Assembly (NCBI RefSeq): GCF_007827455.1
Contig: NZ_VISM01000001.1
Coordinates: forward strand, 186,001 to 250,000
Source: Lutibacter sp. Hel_I_33_5
Lineage (GTDB): Bacteria; Bacteroidota; Bacteroidia; Flavobacteriales; Flavobacteriaceae
Reading direction: 5' to 3'
Length of the DNA stretch: 64,000 nt
Under the pieces are notes generated by a model. The model saw only the letters and a program-made list of their open reading frames with translations, ran no database searches and had not been told where the DNA came from. Positions 35,757 through 44,665 of the stretch are shown piece after piece (positions within the stretch are counted from its first letter, which is position 1; every line of letters begins with the position of its first letter). A program made the position numbers and the translations under genes.

Positions 35757-35774
35757 AATACAATCGATTGTATT
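35757..35774. promoter_or_regulatory. Palindrome that could be an operator
   Basis: AATACAATCGATTGTATT is a perfect dyad about 224-241 nt upstream of the regulator gene. No function is shown; the CG core makes it less likely to be simple AT noise. Confidence 0.2.
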
Positions 35775-35899
35775 AAACAAAATAAAAAACAACATCAATT
35801 TAATATACTGACAAACAAAGTATTAATCAGATGATAAAATAATAGAGATAATAACTTTTTTTTGTTAAAAACATTAATAAAATACAAGTATAGAATATC

Positions 35900-35907
35900 T
35901 ATATTTG
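35900..35907 (+). promoter_or_regulatory. Putative -7 box of the tRNA-Leu gene
   Basis: TATATTTG fully matches TAnnTTTG and lies 14 nt before the mature tRNA 5' end, the expected spacing for a short 5' leader. Confidence 0.55.
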
Positions 35908-35920
35908 TCATTATTATCAA

Positions 35921-36004
35921 GCACATGTGGCGGAATTGGTAGACGCGCTGCCTTGAGGGGGCAGTATTCGAAAGGATGTGGAAGTTCGAATCTTCTCATG
36001 TGCA
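35921..36004 (+). tRNA. tRNA-Leu (anticodon GAG)
   Basis: The acceptor arms GCACATG and CATGTGC pair over 7 bp. The anticodon stem CTGCC/GGCAG closes a TTGAGGG loop whose central GAG reads CUC/CUU leucine codons. An enlarged variable arm (class II, ATTCGAAAGGATG region) and the T-arm GAAG-TTCGAAT-CTTC follow. The discriminator base is A. A full CCA end is not encoded (ACA follows), so it must be added enzymatically. It stands alone, not in a tRNA cluster. Confidence 0.95.
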
Positions 36005-36077
36005 CATTTTGGAATACTTTTTGATTTCTTTTGGTTAACATTAACAATTCTATCATACATATTAAGTATTATTGCAT

Positions 36078-36875
36078 ATGCAAAAAATCATTACGCTCTT
36101 ACTTTTAGTTCTATCTATAAGTATTTATTCTCAAAATGACCAATCTAAATTAAAAGGTCAGATTATTCATGGAGAATCTAAAAAAACATTAAGTGCTGCT
36201 CACGTTTTAAACTTAAACTCTGTAGAAGGTACTATAACAAACGATGTAGGTTTGTTTGAATTAACAGCAAAAGCAAATGATACCGTTTTAGTTTCTTATC
36301 TAGGTTATTCATCTATCAAATTAAAAGTAACAAACGATTTATTAAAAGGAAATGAATTAGTGATTGCACTGTATGAAAAACCAGAAGAAATTAGAGAGGT
36401 AGTTATTAAATCTACTCAATTGATTGGTGTTTTAGAAGTTGATGTTAAGCAAGTACCAAAAGATAGATTTACTAGAATCCATATAAACGGATTACCACAA
36501 ACTTATGAAATTGGTAGGCCAAAAGGAAAAGACTTCTCCTCGCCTCTTGCAGGATTATTTCAGCCCGTAGACTTTTTATATAGTTTATTTGGGAAAAAGC
36601 CTAAACAGCTTAAAAAATTACAGAAATTAAAAAAAGAAGACGGATTACGTAAAATGCTAGCTGGTAAATTTGATAGAGAAGTAATGATGGAATATCTAGA
36701 AATGGATAGACAAGAATTATCAGAATTACTAACAGATTGTAATTACTCTGAATACTTTATCAAAAAAGCGTCTGATTTACAAATGATTGAAGCGGTTTTA
36801 GATTGTTACGAAAACTTTAAAGCTTTGAAGAAAGGTAAGATTGAACGAAATAAAATTCCAGTTGACAAAAACTAA
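36078..36875 (+). CDS. Carboxypeptidase-like regulatory-domain secreted protein
   Basis: I chose the ATG at 36078 (265 residues) over a TTG two codons earlier, because it opens a standard signal peptide (QKIITLLLLVLSISIYSQ). Residues about 24-105 form a CarboxypepD_reg-like beta-sandwich (LKGQIIHGESKKTLSAAHVL; TNDVGLFELTAKANDTVLVSYLGYSS), the domain that also precedes SusC plugs. The rest is helical and basic, with LKKLQKLKKEDG, and has no barrel. Such stand-alone proteins are common in Flavobacteriaceae and their role is unknown. A terminator follows. Confidence 0.82.
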   Translation: MQKIITLLLLVLSISIYSQNDQSKLKGQIIHGESKKTLSAAHVLNLNSVEGTITNDVGLFELTAKANDTVLVSYLGYSSIKLKVTNDLLKGNELVIALYEKPEEIREVVIKSTQLIGVLEVDVKQVPKDRFTRIHINGLPQTYEIGRPKGKDFSSPLAGLFQPVDFLYSLFGKKPKQLKKLQKLKKEDGLRKMLAGKFDREVMMEYLEMDRQELSELLTDCNYSEYFIKKASDLQMIEAVLDCYENFKALKKGKIERNKIPVDKN

Positions 36876-36901
36876 TTTTTAATACTAAATAACTTCAACT
36901 A

Positions 36902-36936
36902 AAAAGGCTCAAAACAAGTACGTTTTGAGCCTTTTA
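36902..36936 (+). terminator. Terminator of the carboxypeptidase-regulatory-domain gene
   Basis: AAAAGGCTCAAAAC and its complement make a 14-bp stem around AAGTAC, ending in TTTT, 26 nt after the stop codon. Confidence 0.85.
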
Positions 36937-37063
36937 TCAACTATTAAAAACTAACTAAATATCAAATAAAATATTTTTACATATTCTAAATGATACACTT
37001 GTTTGACGTTAGTTTAGAAATATTGTTACAAGATTAAATCAGTTTAACAGAACTTTAAGAAAT

Positions 37064-37094
37064 AAAAAAATCCGACTCGTAATACGAATCGGAT
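37064..37094 (-). terminator. Terminator of the SPFH gene
   Basis: On the minus strand ATCCGATTCG pairs with CGAGTCGGAT (one G-T pair) around TATTA. Seven T residues follow. Confidence 0.8.
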
Positions 37095-37122
37095 ATATAA
37101 TATGTCTTAATTGTTATATAAT

Positions 37123-37953
37123 CTATTGATTTCCTAATATAATTGGCATACCTGTTTTTCCTGCACCAATTAATACCACTTTACTATTTGGAGATTCAGA
37201 CAGTTTTAACGTAGCTTCAATCCCTTTATCCTGTAAAATTTTATCTGTTAATGATGCACTTAAAATTTTGTTTGCATCTGCTTTACCTTGTGCTTCAATA
37301 ATTTGTTTTTCAGCTTCTTTCTTTGCTGTAACTAACCTAAACTCATATTCTAAAGATTCCTGCTCTTGTTTTAATTTACGTTCAATTGCAGTTTTAATTG
37401 TGGTTGGTAAGGTTACATCTCTAACCAAAACTTCATTCAATTGAATATGCTGTTTGTCTAATATCTTCTTTGTTTCAGTGAAAATTTCTTCTTGAATTAC
37501 ATCTCTTTTACTAGAATATAATTGTTCAGGTGTATAACGTCCTACAACACTTCTTGCTGCTGAACGAATAGCTGGTTGAATAACTCTAGAGATATAATTT
37601 TCTCCTTTTTCTTTATGTAAAAGCCCTATTTTTTCTGATTGTGGTTGAAACCAAGCTGATGCTTCTAATTGAATTTCTAATCCGTTAGAAGATAATACTT
37701 GCATTTTTTCAAAGATTTCTTGTTGTCTTACCTCATAAACAAAAACCTTATTCCAAGGCATTACTATATGAAATCCTTCACCCATAGGTGCTTCATCAGT
37801 TACAACACCACCACCAAAAGTTTTATATAAAACACCTGCTTGACCAGATTTTATTGTTTCTGTTGATTTTGAAAATAAGATGATTAAAATTGCACCTAAT
37901 ATTATGAATAAGAATCCTTTTTTTGGAAACTGTAAATCTACTTGATTTGCCAT
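37123..37953 (-). CDS. SPFH/prohibitin-family membrane protein
   Basis: This 276-residue protein has an N-terminal membrane helix (about 12-28, GFLFIILGAILIILFS) and then a Band-7/SPFH domain (about 30-200). The domain shows the prohibitin pattern IKSGQAGVLYKTFGGG, RVIQPAIRSAARSVVGRYTPEQLY, and LNEVLVRDVTLPTTIKTAIE. A charged coiled coil (KLKQEQESLEYEFRLVTAKK) follows. Prohibitin-like proteins form large membrane rings or scaffolds that influence proteolysis and membrane organisation. A TAAATTTG promoter box lies 23 nt upstream, and the gene ends in its own terminator. Confidence 0.93.
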   Translation of the reverse strand: MANQVDLQFPKKGFLFIILGAILIILFSKSTETIKSGQAGVLYKTFGGGVVTDEAPMGEGFHIVMPWNKVFVYEVRQQEIFEKMQVLSSNGLEIQLEASAWFQPQSEKIGLLHKEKGENYISRVIQPAIRSAARSVVGRYTPEQLYSSKRDVIQEEIFTETKKILDKQHIQLNEVLVRDVTLPTTIKTAIERKLKQEQESLEYEFRLVTAKKEAEKQIIEAQGKADANKILSASLTDKILQDKGIEATLKLSESPNSKVVLIGAGKTGMPIILGNQ

Positions 37954-37975
37954 TTTTATTTTTTTTAAGTTATTT

Positions 37976-37983
37976 CAAATTTA
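37976..37983 (-). promoter_or_regulatory. Putative -7 box of the SPFH gene
   Basis: The minus strand reads TAAATTTG, a full TAnnTTTG match, 23 nt before the ATG at 37953 and just after the upstream thioesterase gene. Confidence 0.45.
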
Positions 37984-37990
37984 CGATATA

Positions 37991-38383
37991 TTATTTATCT
38001 TTTAATCTGTCTTTAACAAATTCTACTTTAGTTTTTCCATGTTTTTTAGGAACTCCATTTTCATCTAATGAAACCATTACTATTTTATCTATTATAATGA
38101 TTACTTTATGTGTTAGTTTGTTTCTTACTTCACATTTTAGTGTAATAGAGGAATTTCCAAAAGACAAGACTTCCATCCCTATTTCGATTATATCTCCTTG
38201 TTTTGCTGAACTTACAAAATCAATTTCCGACATGTATTTTGTAACTGTTCTTGGAATTTCTAACTGAATGATGGCATAAATGCCTAATTCTTCATCTATC
38301 CATTCTAATAATCTACCTCCAAATAAAGTTCCGTTTGGATTTAAATCTTGTGGTTTTACCCATTTTCTTGTGTGAAATCTCAT
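37991..38383 (-). CDS. Acyl-CoA thioesterase (hot-dog fold)
   Basis: The 130-residue protein has the YciA/acyl-CoA-hydrolase hot-dog pattern: NPNGTLFGGRLLEWIDEELGIYA (split here as NGTLFGGRLLEWID with the catalytic Asp), then DFVSSAKQGDIIEIGMEV. It probably hydrolyses acyl-CoA esters in the cytoplasm. It follows the VWA membrane-protein gene by 2 nt, so the two share a transcript. Chain-length preference is unknown. Confidence 0.9.
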   Translation of the reverse strand: MRFHTRKWVKPQDLNPNGTLFGGRLLEWIDEELGIYAIIQLEIPRTVTKYMSEIDFVSSAKQGDIIEIGMEVLSFGNSSITLKCEVRNKLTHKVIIIIDKIVMVSLDENGVPKKHGKTKVEFVKDRLKDK

Positions 38384-38385
38384 GA

Positions 38386-40410
38386 TTATAATTTTCCGTA
38401 ATATTTTCTACTAAACCATTCAATAGATAACAATCCAATAACTAAAAATAATATCCATTTCCAATCAATTAAATTTTGTTCTTTTTCAATTGATTTTTGA
38501 GTGGTATAATATTTTTTATCATTTATGAGCTCATTTAACAAATCATCTTCCTGATTATTAAAAAAGAGCTTCCCTCCTGTTCTATTGGCTAATTTCTCTA
38601 ATTTATCTGCATTCGCATTTGTAAATTGTTCTTCAACATTGTATTCTGTAACTTTAAATTTACCATATCTACTAACATTTTCTCCAAGTACAGAAACTTT
38701 ATAGGAATAATTTCCAGCAGTAATATTTTCTAATGAAAGCTGAAATGAATTATTCATTAAAGAAAAAGGATACTTTTTTTGTTTCTTAGTATCAGTATTT
38801 GTTAACGTTAACTCCAAAATAGCCCTAGCATCAAATTGATAGTTTTTATCAACATAAAAAGCAGAAATTGGAATGGTAGCATTTGAAGGATATAAACTTT
38901 CTGAAGAAACTTCTAGTCTTTTCCTTTTTTTGGTTGAAGCTAAATATTGAACAAGATTGCCAATAAAATCATCAAAATCTTCAAAAGAACTCGATTGTCT
39001 AAAACTTGCCCCACGCCATTTCCAAAGACCTTCTCCAAAAATAACTCCGTATTTTTTTGAATTTTGTTCAAAAGAAGATACTAAAGGCTGTGTAGACTCT
39101 AACCCGTTTATTTTTTGATACAATAAAGTCTGATGATGCTCACCCAAAGAGATTTGACCGAATTTATCTTTTAATGGCGGAAAATCACTGAAACCAATAT
39201 CTTTTTGAAAATACGTTAAAAACTGATCATTATAAATTGCTCCATAATTTTCTGATTGATAAATTGCTTTTTTATTAATTCCTAGATTAAGCGAATTAAT
39301 AAAATTCCAATCTGCCTTATCACCCGAAATTAATAAGAAATTTGAAGTTTCTTTAGTAAAGAATTTTCTGAAATTATTATTTGGCTGGTAAAATATAACT
39401 AACTGATAATCTTTAATTTGTTTGTTAAACTTATGTACTAGTTCTATATCAACTTTTCGCTGTTTATTACTTTCTATAGCTTTTTTTAACGTACCTAAAT
39501 CTGGATGGATAATTGAAGAAAGAAGTAACACTTTAGTTTGCTCATCAATTACTTCAACAGAAAAACGTTTACTATTGTTTTTAGTATTCTTTTCATCTTG
39601 CAATTTTCTAATAGATGCCGTATAATACTGTTGACCAACTTTTGTAGAACTTAGATTCGCTACAATAGTCTGAGTATTATTTTCTGGTGATAGTGTGATT
39701 TTTTTAGTGAATAATGTTTTACTACCACTATAAATAGATAACTGAGTATTAACGGTTTCTTTTCCGTCATAAAAAACTAAAGCTTCAACTGGAAACTTAT
39801 TTTTTATATAACTATACTTATTTATATTTAATTGAGAAAGCTTAACATCTTTGTATTGAGTAGTATCACCTATTACTAAAGGAAAAACAGCTTGTTTAGA
39901 CTTTACATATTCATAATCGTTACCTATAGTTTGGTTTCCATCAGAAATTAAAATACTTGTATTTAATGTATTTTTGTTAAGCTGATTTACTGCACGTAAA
40001 GCTTCTGATATATTTGTCTGACTTCCAGTAAAATCTAAACTATCTACTGTTTTCGTATTGTTATCAAAAGATAAAAAAGTAACATCAAACTTAGTATTTA
40101 ATGATGTATTTGATTTTAATTTATCAATAAATTGATATATATATTCTTTTTGATTGAAATAGCTAGTAGAACTAGAATTATCAACCAATACAGATAATAC
40201 CGGTTTTGTATTTTTTAATTGAGTAGTAGTAATTTTTGGGTTGATAAAAAGTAATGACAATAAAAATAAGCTTAATGCTTTTAAACCAAACCAAACATAA
40301 TTGATGCTTCGTTTATCTTTATTTTTAAAAAAATATTGAAAATAAGCAACACCAACACTTAGAAAAAGTGCTAAAACTATATAGAAAATTGTTGTGGTTT
40401 GCAAATGCAA
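38386..40410 (-). CDS. VWA-like membrane protein
   Basis: This 674-residue protein has two N-terminal helices (about 8-28 and 41-57). A von Willebrand A-type domain follows, with a MIDAS-like D-N-S-S-S (Asp77, Ser79, Ser81), a long extracytoplasmic beta-rich region and a C-terminal helix (about 649-668) with a short basic tail. This is the BatA/BatB-like double-anchored topology found in Bacteroidota. The only start codons near the first helix are TTG (40410 or 40404); no ATG is placed well, so the exact start is uncertain by two codons. It is coupled to the thioesterase gene (2-nt gap). Function is unknown. Confidence 0.8.
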   Translation of the reverse strand: MHLQTTTIFYIVLALFLSVGVAYFQYFFKNKDKRSINYVWFGLKALSLFLLSLLFINPKITTTQLKNTKPVLSVLVDNSSSTSYFNQKEYIYQFIDKLKSNTSLNTKFDVTFLSFDNNTKTVDSLDFTGSQTNISEALRAVNQLNKNTLNTSILISDGNQTIGNDYEYVKSKQAVFPLVIGDTTQYKDVKLSQLNINKYSYIKNKFPVEALVFYDGKETVNTQLSIYSGSKTLFTKKITLSPENNTQTIVANLSSTKVGQQYYTASIRKLQDEKNTKNNSKRFSVEVIDEQTKVLLLSSIIHPDLGTLKKAIESNKQRKVDIELVHKFNKQIKDYQLVIFYQPNNNFRKFFTKETSNFLLISGDKADWNFINSLNLGINKKAIYQSENYGAIYNDQFLTYFQKDIGFSDFPPLKDKFGQISLGEHHQTLLYQKINGLESTQPLVSSFEQNSKKYGVIFGEGLWKWRGASFRQSSSFEDFDDFIGNLVQYLASTKKRKRLEVSSESLYPSNATIPISAFYVDKNYQFDARAILELTLTNTDTKKQKKYPFSLMNNSFQLSLENITAGNYSYKVSVLGENVSRYGKFKVTEYNVEEQFTNANADKLEKLANRTGGKLFFNNQEDDLLNELINDKKYYTTQKSIEKEQNLIDWKWILFLVIGLLSIEWFSRKYYGKL

Positions 40411-40432
40411 TAATTTAATTCGAAAGATATTA

Positions 40433-40468
40433 AAAAAGAAACCTGTAGCAAATTAATGCTACAGGTTT
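40433..40468 (-). terminator. Terminator of fabG
   Basis: AAACCTGTAGCA and its complement form a 12-bp stem around ATTAATT-like loop bases. A T-rich tract follows on the minus strand, 24 nt after the fabG stop. Confidence 0.82.
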
Positions 40469-40491
40469 TAACTTATTTTTTGTTTATTTTT

Positions 40492-41238
40492 TTATGTTAA
40501 CATTCCACCATCAACAGAAAGTGTTTGTCCAGTAATATAACCACTCATGTCTGAAGCTAAGAAAACACATGCATTTGCAATATCTTCTGGTGTTCCACCA
40601 CGTTTTAAAGGAATATTGTCTCTCCATTCTTGAACAACTTTCTCATCCAGTTTTCCTGTCATTTCAGTTTCAATAAATCCAGGAGCAACCACATTTGATC
40701 TAATATTTCTAGAACCTAATTCTAAAGCAACAGATTTAGAAAACCCTAAAATACCCGATTTAGATGCTGCATAATTAGCTTGACCAGCATTTCCTTTCAA
40801 TCCAACAACAGAACTCATATTAATTATAGAACCAGCTCTTTGTTTCATCATTGGTCTAATAACCGCTTTTGTTAAGTTAAAAACCGATTTTAAATTAACT
40901 TCAATTACTTTATCGAAATCATCTTCAGAAATACGCATTAATAAGTTATCCTTTGTAATACCTGCGTTATTTACTAAAATATCGATAGTTCCAAATTCTT
41001 CTAAAACACTTTTAGCTAATTCTTGAGCTGCATCAAAGTTTGCTGCATTCGATTGATATCCTTTAGCTTTTACACCTAAACCTTGTAATTCGATTTCTAA
41101 TGCTTTTGCAGCATCTACAGAAGAACTATACGTAAAAGCAACATTTGCACCTTGTTTTGCAAATTCAACAGCAATACCGCGTCCAATTCCTCTTGTTGCG
41201 CCAGTAACAATTGCTGATTTATTTTCTAGTAATTTCAT
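40492..41238 (-). CDS. fabG: 3-oxoacyl-ACP reductase
   Basis: FabG reduces 3-oxoacyl-ACP with NADPH in fatty acid elongation. The 248-residue SDR protein has the cofactor loop TGATRGIGRG (12-21), NNAG, the catalytic Ser in NMSSVVG and the Tyr/Lys pair in YAASKSG. The C-terminal region has APGFIETEMT and the GQTLSVDGGM ending typical of FabG. It is monocistronic, with a TATATTTG box upstream and a terminator downstream. Confidence 0.95.
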   Translation of the reverse strand: MKLLENKSAIVTGATRGIGRGIAVEFAKQGANVAFTYSSSVDAAKALEIELQGLGVKAKGYQSNAANFDAAQELAKSVLEEFGTIDILVNNAGITKDNLLMRISEDDFDKVIEVNLKSVFNLTKAVIRPMMKQRAGSIINMSSVVGLKGNAGQANYAASKSGILGFSKSVALELGSRNIRSNVVAPGFIETEMTGKLDEKVVQEWRDNIPLKRGGTPEDIANACVFLASDMSGYITGQTLSVDGGMLT

Positions 41239-41267
41239 TCTAAAATTTTATTTGGTTGATTGTATGT

Positions 41268-41275
41268 CAAATATA
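41268..41275 (-). promoter_or_regulatory. Putative -7 box of fabG
   Basis: The minus strand reads TATATTTG, a full TAnnTTTG match 30 nt before the ATG at 41238. Confidence 0.45.
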
Positions 41276-41346
41276 AAAAAGAAATTCCCGAGATATTGAA
41301 ATTAATTCAATATAAACGAGAATTTATATACGTTATCTTGTAATTT

Positions 41347-42219
41347 TTATTTTAATACTGATGCTATCATTTCACCAATTTTAGCTGGTGAACTTACTAC
41401 ATGCACTCCGTTTTCTGCTAATATTTTCATTTTAGCTTGTGCAGTATCATCTGCTCCACCTACAATTGCTCCTGCATGACCCATTGTTCTTCCTGCTGGT
41501 GCAGTTTGACCTGCAATAAAACCAACAACTGGTTTTCTATTTCCATCAGCTTTAATCCATTGTGCAGCTTCTGCTTCAAGGTTTCCGCCAATTTCACCAA
41601 TCATTACAATAGCTTCAGTGTCATCATCATTCATTAATAATTCAACAGCTTCTTTTGTTGTTGTACCAATAATTGGATCTCCACCAATACCAATAGCTGT
41701 AGTAATGCCGTATCCTTGTTTTACAACTTGGTCAGCTGCTTCATAGGTTAATGTTCCAGATTTAGAAACAATTCCAACTCTACCTTTTTTAAAGATAAAA
41801 CCTGGCATAATACCAACTTTAGCTTCGTCTGGAGTAATTACACCTGGACAATTTGGCCCCACTAATGTACAGTCTTTAGTGTCAATATACGCTTTAACTT
41901 TTACCATATCGGCAGTTGGAATTCCTTCAGTAATACAAATAATTACTTTAATTCCAGCTTCAGCAGATTCCATAATTGCATCTGCAGCAAATGCAGGCGG
42001 TACAAAAATTATTGAAGTATCTGCTCCTACTTTAGTTACAGCTTCATCTACAGTATTAAAAACTGGTTTCCCTAAATGTTCTTGACCACCTTTTCCTGGA
42101 GTTACACCACCAACAACGTTGGTTCCGTAATCTATCATTTGTCCAGCGTGAAAAGTTCCTTCACTTCCTGTAAAACCTTGTACTATAATTTTTGAATCTT
42201 TATTTACTAAAACGCTCAT
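41347..42219 (-). CDS. sucD: Succinyl-CoA synthetase, alpha subunit
   Basis: With SucC, SucD interconverts succinyl-CoA and succinate with substrate-level phosphorylation in the TCA cycle. From the ATG at 42219 it has 290 residues, the family length. The longer frame would read 14 codons through a palindromic repeat and is rejected. The CoA-binding Rossmann domain has [12 protein letters not shown] and GVTPGKGG, then GPNCPGVI. The phosphohistidine lies in [13 protein letters not shown]. sucC is not adjacent. Confidence 0.96.
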   Translation of the reverse strand: MSVLVNKDSKIIVQGFTGSEGTFHAGQMIDYGTNVVGGVTPGKGGQEHLGKPVFNTVDEAVTKVGADTSIIFVPPAFAADAIMESAEAGIKVIICITEGIPTADMVKVKAYIDTKDCTLVGPNCPGVITPDEAKVGIMPGFIFKKGRVGIVSKSGTLTYEAADQVVKQGYGITTAIGIGGDPIIGTTTKEAVELLMNDDDTEAIVMIGEIGGNLEAEAAQWIKADGNRKPVVGFIAGQTAPAGRTMGHAGAIVGGADDTAQAKMKILAENGVHVVSSPAKIGEMIASVLK

Positions 42220-42232
42220 TAGTTTATTTTTT

Positions 42233-42277
42233 ATTCCCATTGTCCTGCGGACATTTCCCAAAGGGAAAGTAAAATGG
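42233..42277. repeat. Compound palindromic repeat upstream of sucD
   Basis: TGTCC-TGC-GGACA and TTTCCC-AAA-GGGAAA lie next to each other, enclosed by CCAT...ATGG. The structure resembles a small mobile or repetitive extragenic palindrome. It lies between the sucD start and its candidate promoter box, so it would be in the 5' leader. Confidence 0.65.
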
Positions 42278-42299
42278 AATTTGATTTAATTTTATGCTG

Positions 42300-42307
42300 C
42301 AAAAATA
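42300..42307 (-). promoter_or_regulatory. Putative -7 box of sucD
   Basis: The minus strand reads TATTTTTG, a full TAnnTTTG match 81 nt before the sucD ATG. This gives a leader containing the palindromic repeat. Confidence 0.4.
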
Positions 42308-42335
42308 GTTTATTGAATGATTTTAAAAAAGAATT

Positions 42336-43262
42336 TTATCCATTCTTTCTCTCTTTTAATAAACGTTTTATTTCAGCCATTTCTTTTAATTTTTCTCTTG
42401 ATTCTGATATGGGTGTTCCAAAATAGCTTTTCCCTCCTGTTACTGACTTTGTAACGCCAGTTTGTCCAAGAATAACAGCTCCTTTTCCAATTGTTATTCC
42501 GCTATTGGTGCCAACTTGTCCCCAAATAGTAACTTCATCTTCAATAATACAACATCCCGCAATACCTGTTTGAGCTGCTATCAAACATTTTTCACCAATA
42601 ATAGTATCATGTCCAACATGAACTTGATTGTCGATTTTCGTCCCTTTTCCTATTGTTGTATTTCCCGTTACTCCTCTATCTATAGTGCAAGAAGCTCCTA
42701 ATTCAACATTATCTTCTAGAACTACTTTTCCTCCTGAAATTAATTTATCAAATCCTTCTGGTCTATTTTTATAATAAAAAGCATCACTTCCTAAAACAGT
42801 GTTGGATTGTATAACTACATTATCTCCAATATCACAATTATTATTAATCGTAACATTTGCATGAATAGTACAATTTTCACCAATAACTACATATTCTCCT
42901 ATAAAAACATTAGGCTGAATAATAGTATTTTCTCCAATGATTGCAGTATCAGAAATATTATTTTTTGATGCTATAAAAGGATTAAAATGTTGTGTGAGTT
43001 TGTTAAAATCACGAAAAGGATCATCAGAAATTAACAATGATTTTCCTTCTGGGCAATCAACTTCTTTATTGATTAAAATAGTAGTTGCGGCTGAATTTAA
43101 AGCTTTATCATAATATTTTGGATGATCCACAAAAACAATATCTCCATTTTCTACAACGTGAATTTCATTGATTCCAGTTATTTCAAAACTTTCATCACCA
43201 ATAAAATCAACCTCTAATAAATTAGCTATTTGTTGAAGTGTTTGTGGATTTTTGAATTTCAA
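42336..43262 (-). CDS. lpxD: UDP-3-O-acylglucosamine N-acyltransferase-like protein (LpxD)
   Basis: LpxD adds the N-linked hydroxyacyl chain in lipid A synthesis. This 308-residue protein has the N-terminal LpxD uridine-binding domain (1-100, ending in AATTILIN), then a left-handed helix of hexapeptide repeats, with the catalytic-type His in QVHVGHDTIIGEKC. It is shorter than classical LpxD (about 340). In other Flavobacteriaceae, a short copy sits beside efp while a full-length copy lies between the HD protein and lpxC; here no second copy is seen. It starts 2 nt after efp. Confidence 0.85.
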   Translation of the reverse strand: MKFKNPQTLQQIANLLEVDFIGDESFEITGINEIHVVENGDIVFVDHPKYYDKALNSAATTILINKEVDCPEGKSLLISDDPFRDFNKLTQHFNPFIASKNNISDTAIIGENTIIQPNVFIGEYVVIGENCTIHANVTINNNCDIGDNVVIQSNTVLGSDAFYYKNRPEGFDKLISGGKVVLEDNVELGASCTIDRGVTGNTTIGKGTKIDNQVHVGHDTIIGEKCLIAAQTGIAGCCIIEDEVTIWGQVGTNSGITIGKGAVILGQTGVTKSVTGGKSYFGTPISESREKLKEMAEIKRLLKERKNG

Positions 43263-43264
43263 AA

Positions 43265-43831
43265 TTACTCTTTAATTCTTTCTTGATACGTTCCTTTTGT
43301 AGTTTCAACCTTAATTTTATCTCCTTCATTAATAAATAAAGGTACATTTACTGTTGCTCCACTTTCAACAGTTGCTGGTTTCGTTGCGTTTGTTGCTGTA
43401 TTTCCTTTTACACCAGGTTCTGTATGCGTTACTTCTAAAATTACACTTGCTGGCATATCAACAGATAACGGCATGTCATCTTCAGAATTGATTATCACAG
43501 TAACTACTTCTCCTTCTTTCATTAATTGAGGAGCATCTAATACATCTTTTTGCAATTGTATTTGAGTATAATCTTGTTGATTCATAAAATGATAGGTATC
43601 TCCTTCATTATATAAATATTGAAATTTATGTGTTTCTACACGTACTTCATCAATTTTTCTACCAGCAGGAAATGTATTATCAACTACTTTACCGTTGGTT
43701 ACACTTTTTAATTTAGTTCTTACAAACGCAGGCCCTTTACCTGGCTTTACATGTAAAAACTCTACAACTTTATATATATCGTTGTTATATTTAATACATA
43801 ATCCGTTTCTAATATCTGATGTTGTTGCCAT
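43265..43831 (-). CDS. efp: Elongation factor P
   Basis: EF-P relieves ribosome stalling at polyproline. The 188-residue, three-domain KOW/OB protein has the hypusine-loop-like PGKGPAFVR with Lys32 at the modified position and ends in the OB domain. Whether and how Lys32 is modified cannot be told from this window. The gene is placed inside the lipid A cluster between lpxD and lpxA, 2 nt from lpxD. Confidence 0.97.
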   Translation of the reverse strand: MATTSDIRNGLCIKYNNDIYKVVEFLHVKPGKGPAFVRTKLKSVTNGKVVDNTFPAGRKIDEVRVETHKFQYLYNEGDTYHFMNQQDYTQIQLQKDVLDAPQLMKEGEVVTVIINSEDDMPLSVDMPASVILEVTHTEPGVKGNTATNATKPATVESGATVNVPLFINEGDKIKVETTKGTYQERIKE

Positions 43832-43879
43832 TTTCTTTTTTGTTTATACTTTAATTAACAAGTTAGTTTTATTATTTTT

Positions 43880-44662
43880 TTATCCTCCCCAATACCCTTT
43901 CATAATTCCACGTTGAGAATTACGAATAAATAAAATGATCTCATCTCTTTCTGGAGTTGCTTCCATTTCAGCTTCAATCTTTTCTACTGCTTGTGTGGTA
44001 TTATAATTTTTTTGATACAGAATTCTATATATATTTTGTATTTCTCTAATTTTATCTGCACTAAATCCTCTTCTTCTTAATCCTATTGAATTAATTCCGA
44101 CATAAGACAAAGGTTCTTTTGCAGCTTTAGTATATGGAGGAACATCTTTTCTTACTAAAGATCCTCCCGAAACCATTGCATGATCTCCAATATGTATAAA
44201 TTGATGAATGGCTGCTAAACCTCCAATAATTGCATGTTTTCCAATAATAACATGACCTGCAAGCGCTACACCATTAACTACAATCGAATTATCACCTAAA
44301 TAACAATCATGCGCAATATGTGCTGTTGCCATGATTAAACAATTTTTTCCGATTGATGTTTTACCTGAAGCTTTAGTTCCTCTATTAACCGTAACACATT
44401 CTCTAATAGTGGTATTATCTCCAATAATTGTTAAAGAATCTTCACCCTCAAATTTTAAGTCTTGCGGAATTGCAGAAATTACAGCACCAGGAAAGATTCT
44501 ACAGTCTTTACCTATTCGTGCGCCTTCCATAATAGTAACATTAGAACCTATCCAAGTTCCAGAACCAATTGTTACATTATTATGAATGGTTGTAAAAGGT
44601 TCTATCACAACATTTCTTGCAACTTTTGCTTGTGGATGAACATATGCTAAAGGTTGATTCAT
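43880..44662 (-). CDS. lpxA: Acyl-ACP--UDP-GlcNAc O-acyltransferase
   Basis: LpxA transfers a 3-hydroxyacyl chain to UDP-GlcNAc in the first step of lipid A synthesis. The 260-residue protein is a left-handed beta-helix of hexapeptide repeats (IGSGTWIGSNVTI; IGKNCLIMATAHIAHDCYLGDN with the catalytic His in HIAHD), followed by a helical C-terminus. Chain-length selectivity residues cannot be assigned with confidence by eye. It begins 3 nt after the lpxC-fabZ stop. Confidence 0.96.
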   Translation of the reverse strand: MNQPLAYVHPQAKVARNVVIEPFTTIHNNVTIGSGTWIGSNVTIMEGARIGKDCRIFPGAVISAIPQDLKFEGEDSLTIIGDNTTIRECVTVNRGTKASGKTSIGKNCLIMATAHIAHDCYLGDNSIVVNGVALAGHVIIGKHAIIGGLAAIHQFIHIGDHAMVSGGSLVRKDVPPYTKAAKEPLSYVGINSIGLRRRGFSADKIREIQNIYRILYQKNYNTTQAVEKIEAEMEATPERDEIILFIRNSQRGIMKGYWGG

Positions 44663-44665
44663 AAC

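Larger units (their letters stand above)
35534..35920. other. Intergenic region between regulator and tRNA-Leu
   Basis: No coding sequence is seen in these 387 nt. The region is very AT-rich. It must contain the promoter of the minus-strand hybrid regulator and that of the plus-strand tRNA, but only the latter has a recognisable box. A perfect 18-bp palindrome (AATACAATCGATTGTATT at 35757-35774) is the main structure. Confidence 0.6.

Noticed and set aside
42220..42261. N-terminal extension of SucD
   Set aside because: The 14 extra codons come from the palindromic repeat and do not match the family; the ATG at 42219 gives the canonical [10 protein letters not shown] start.
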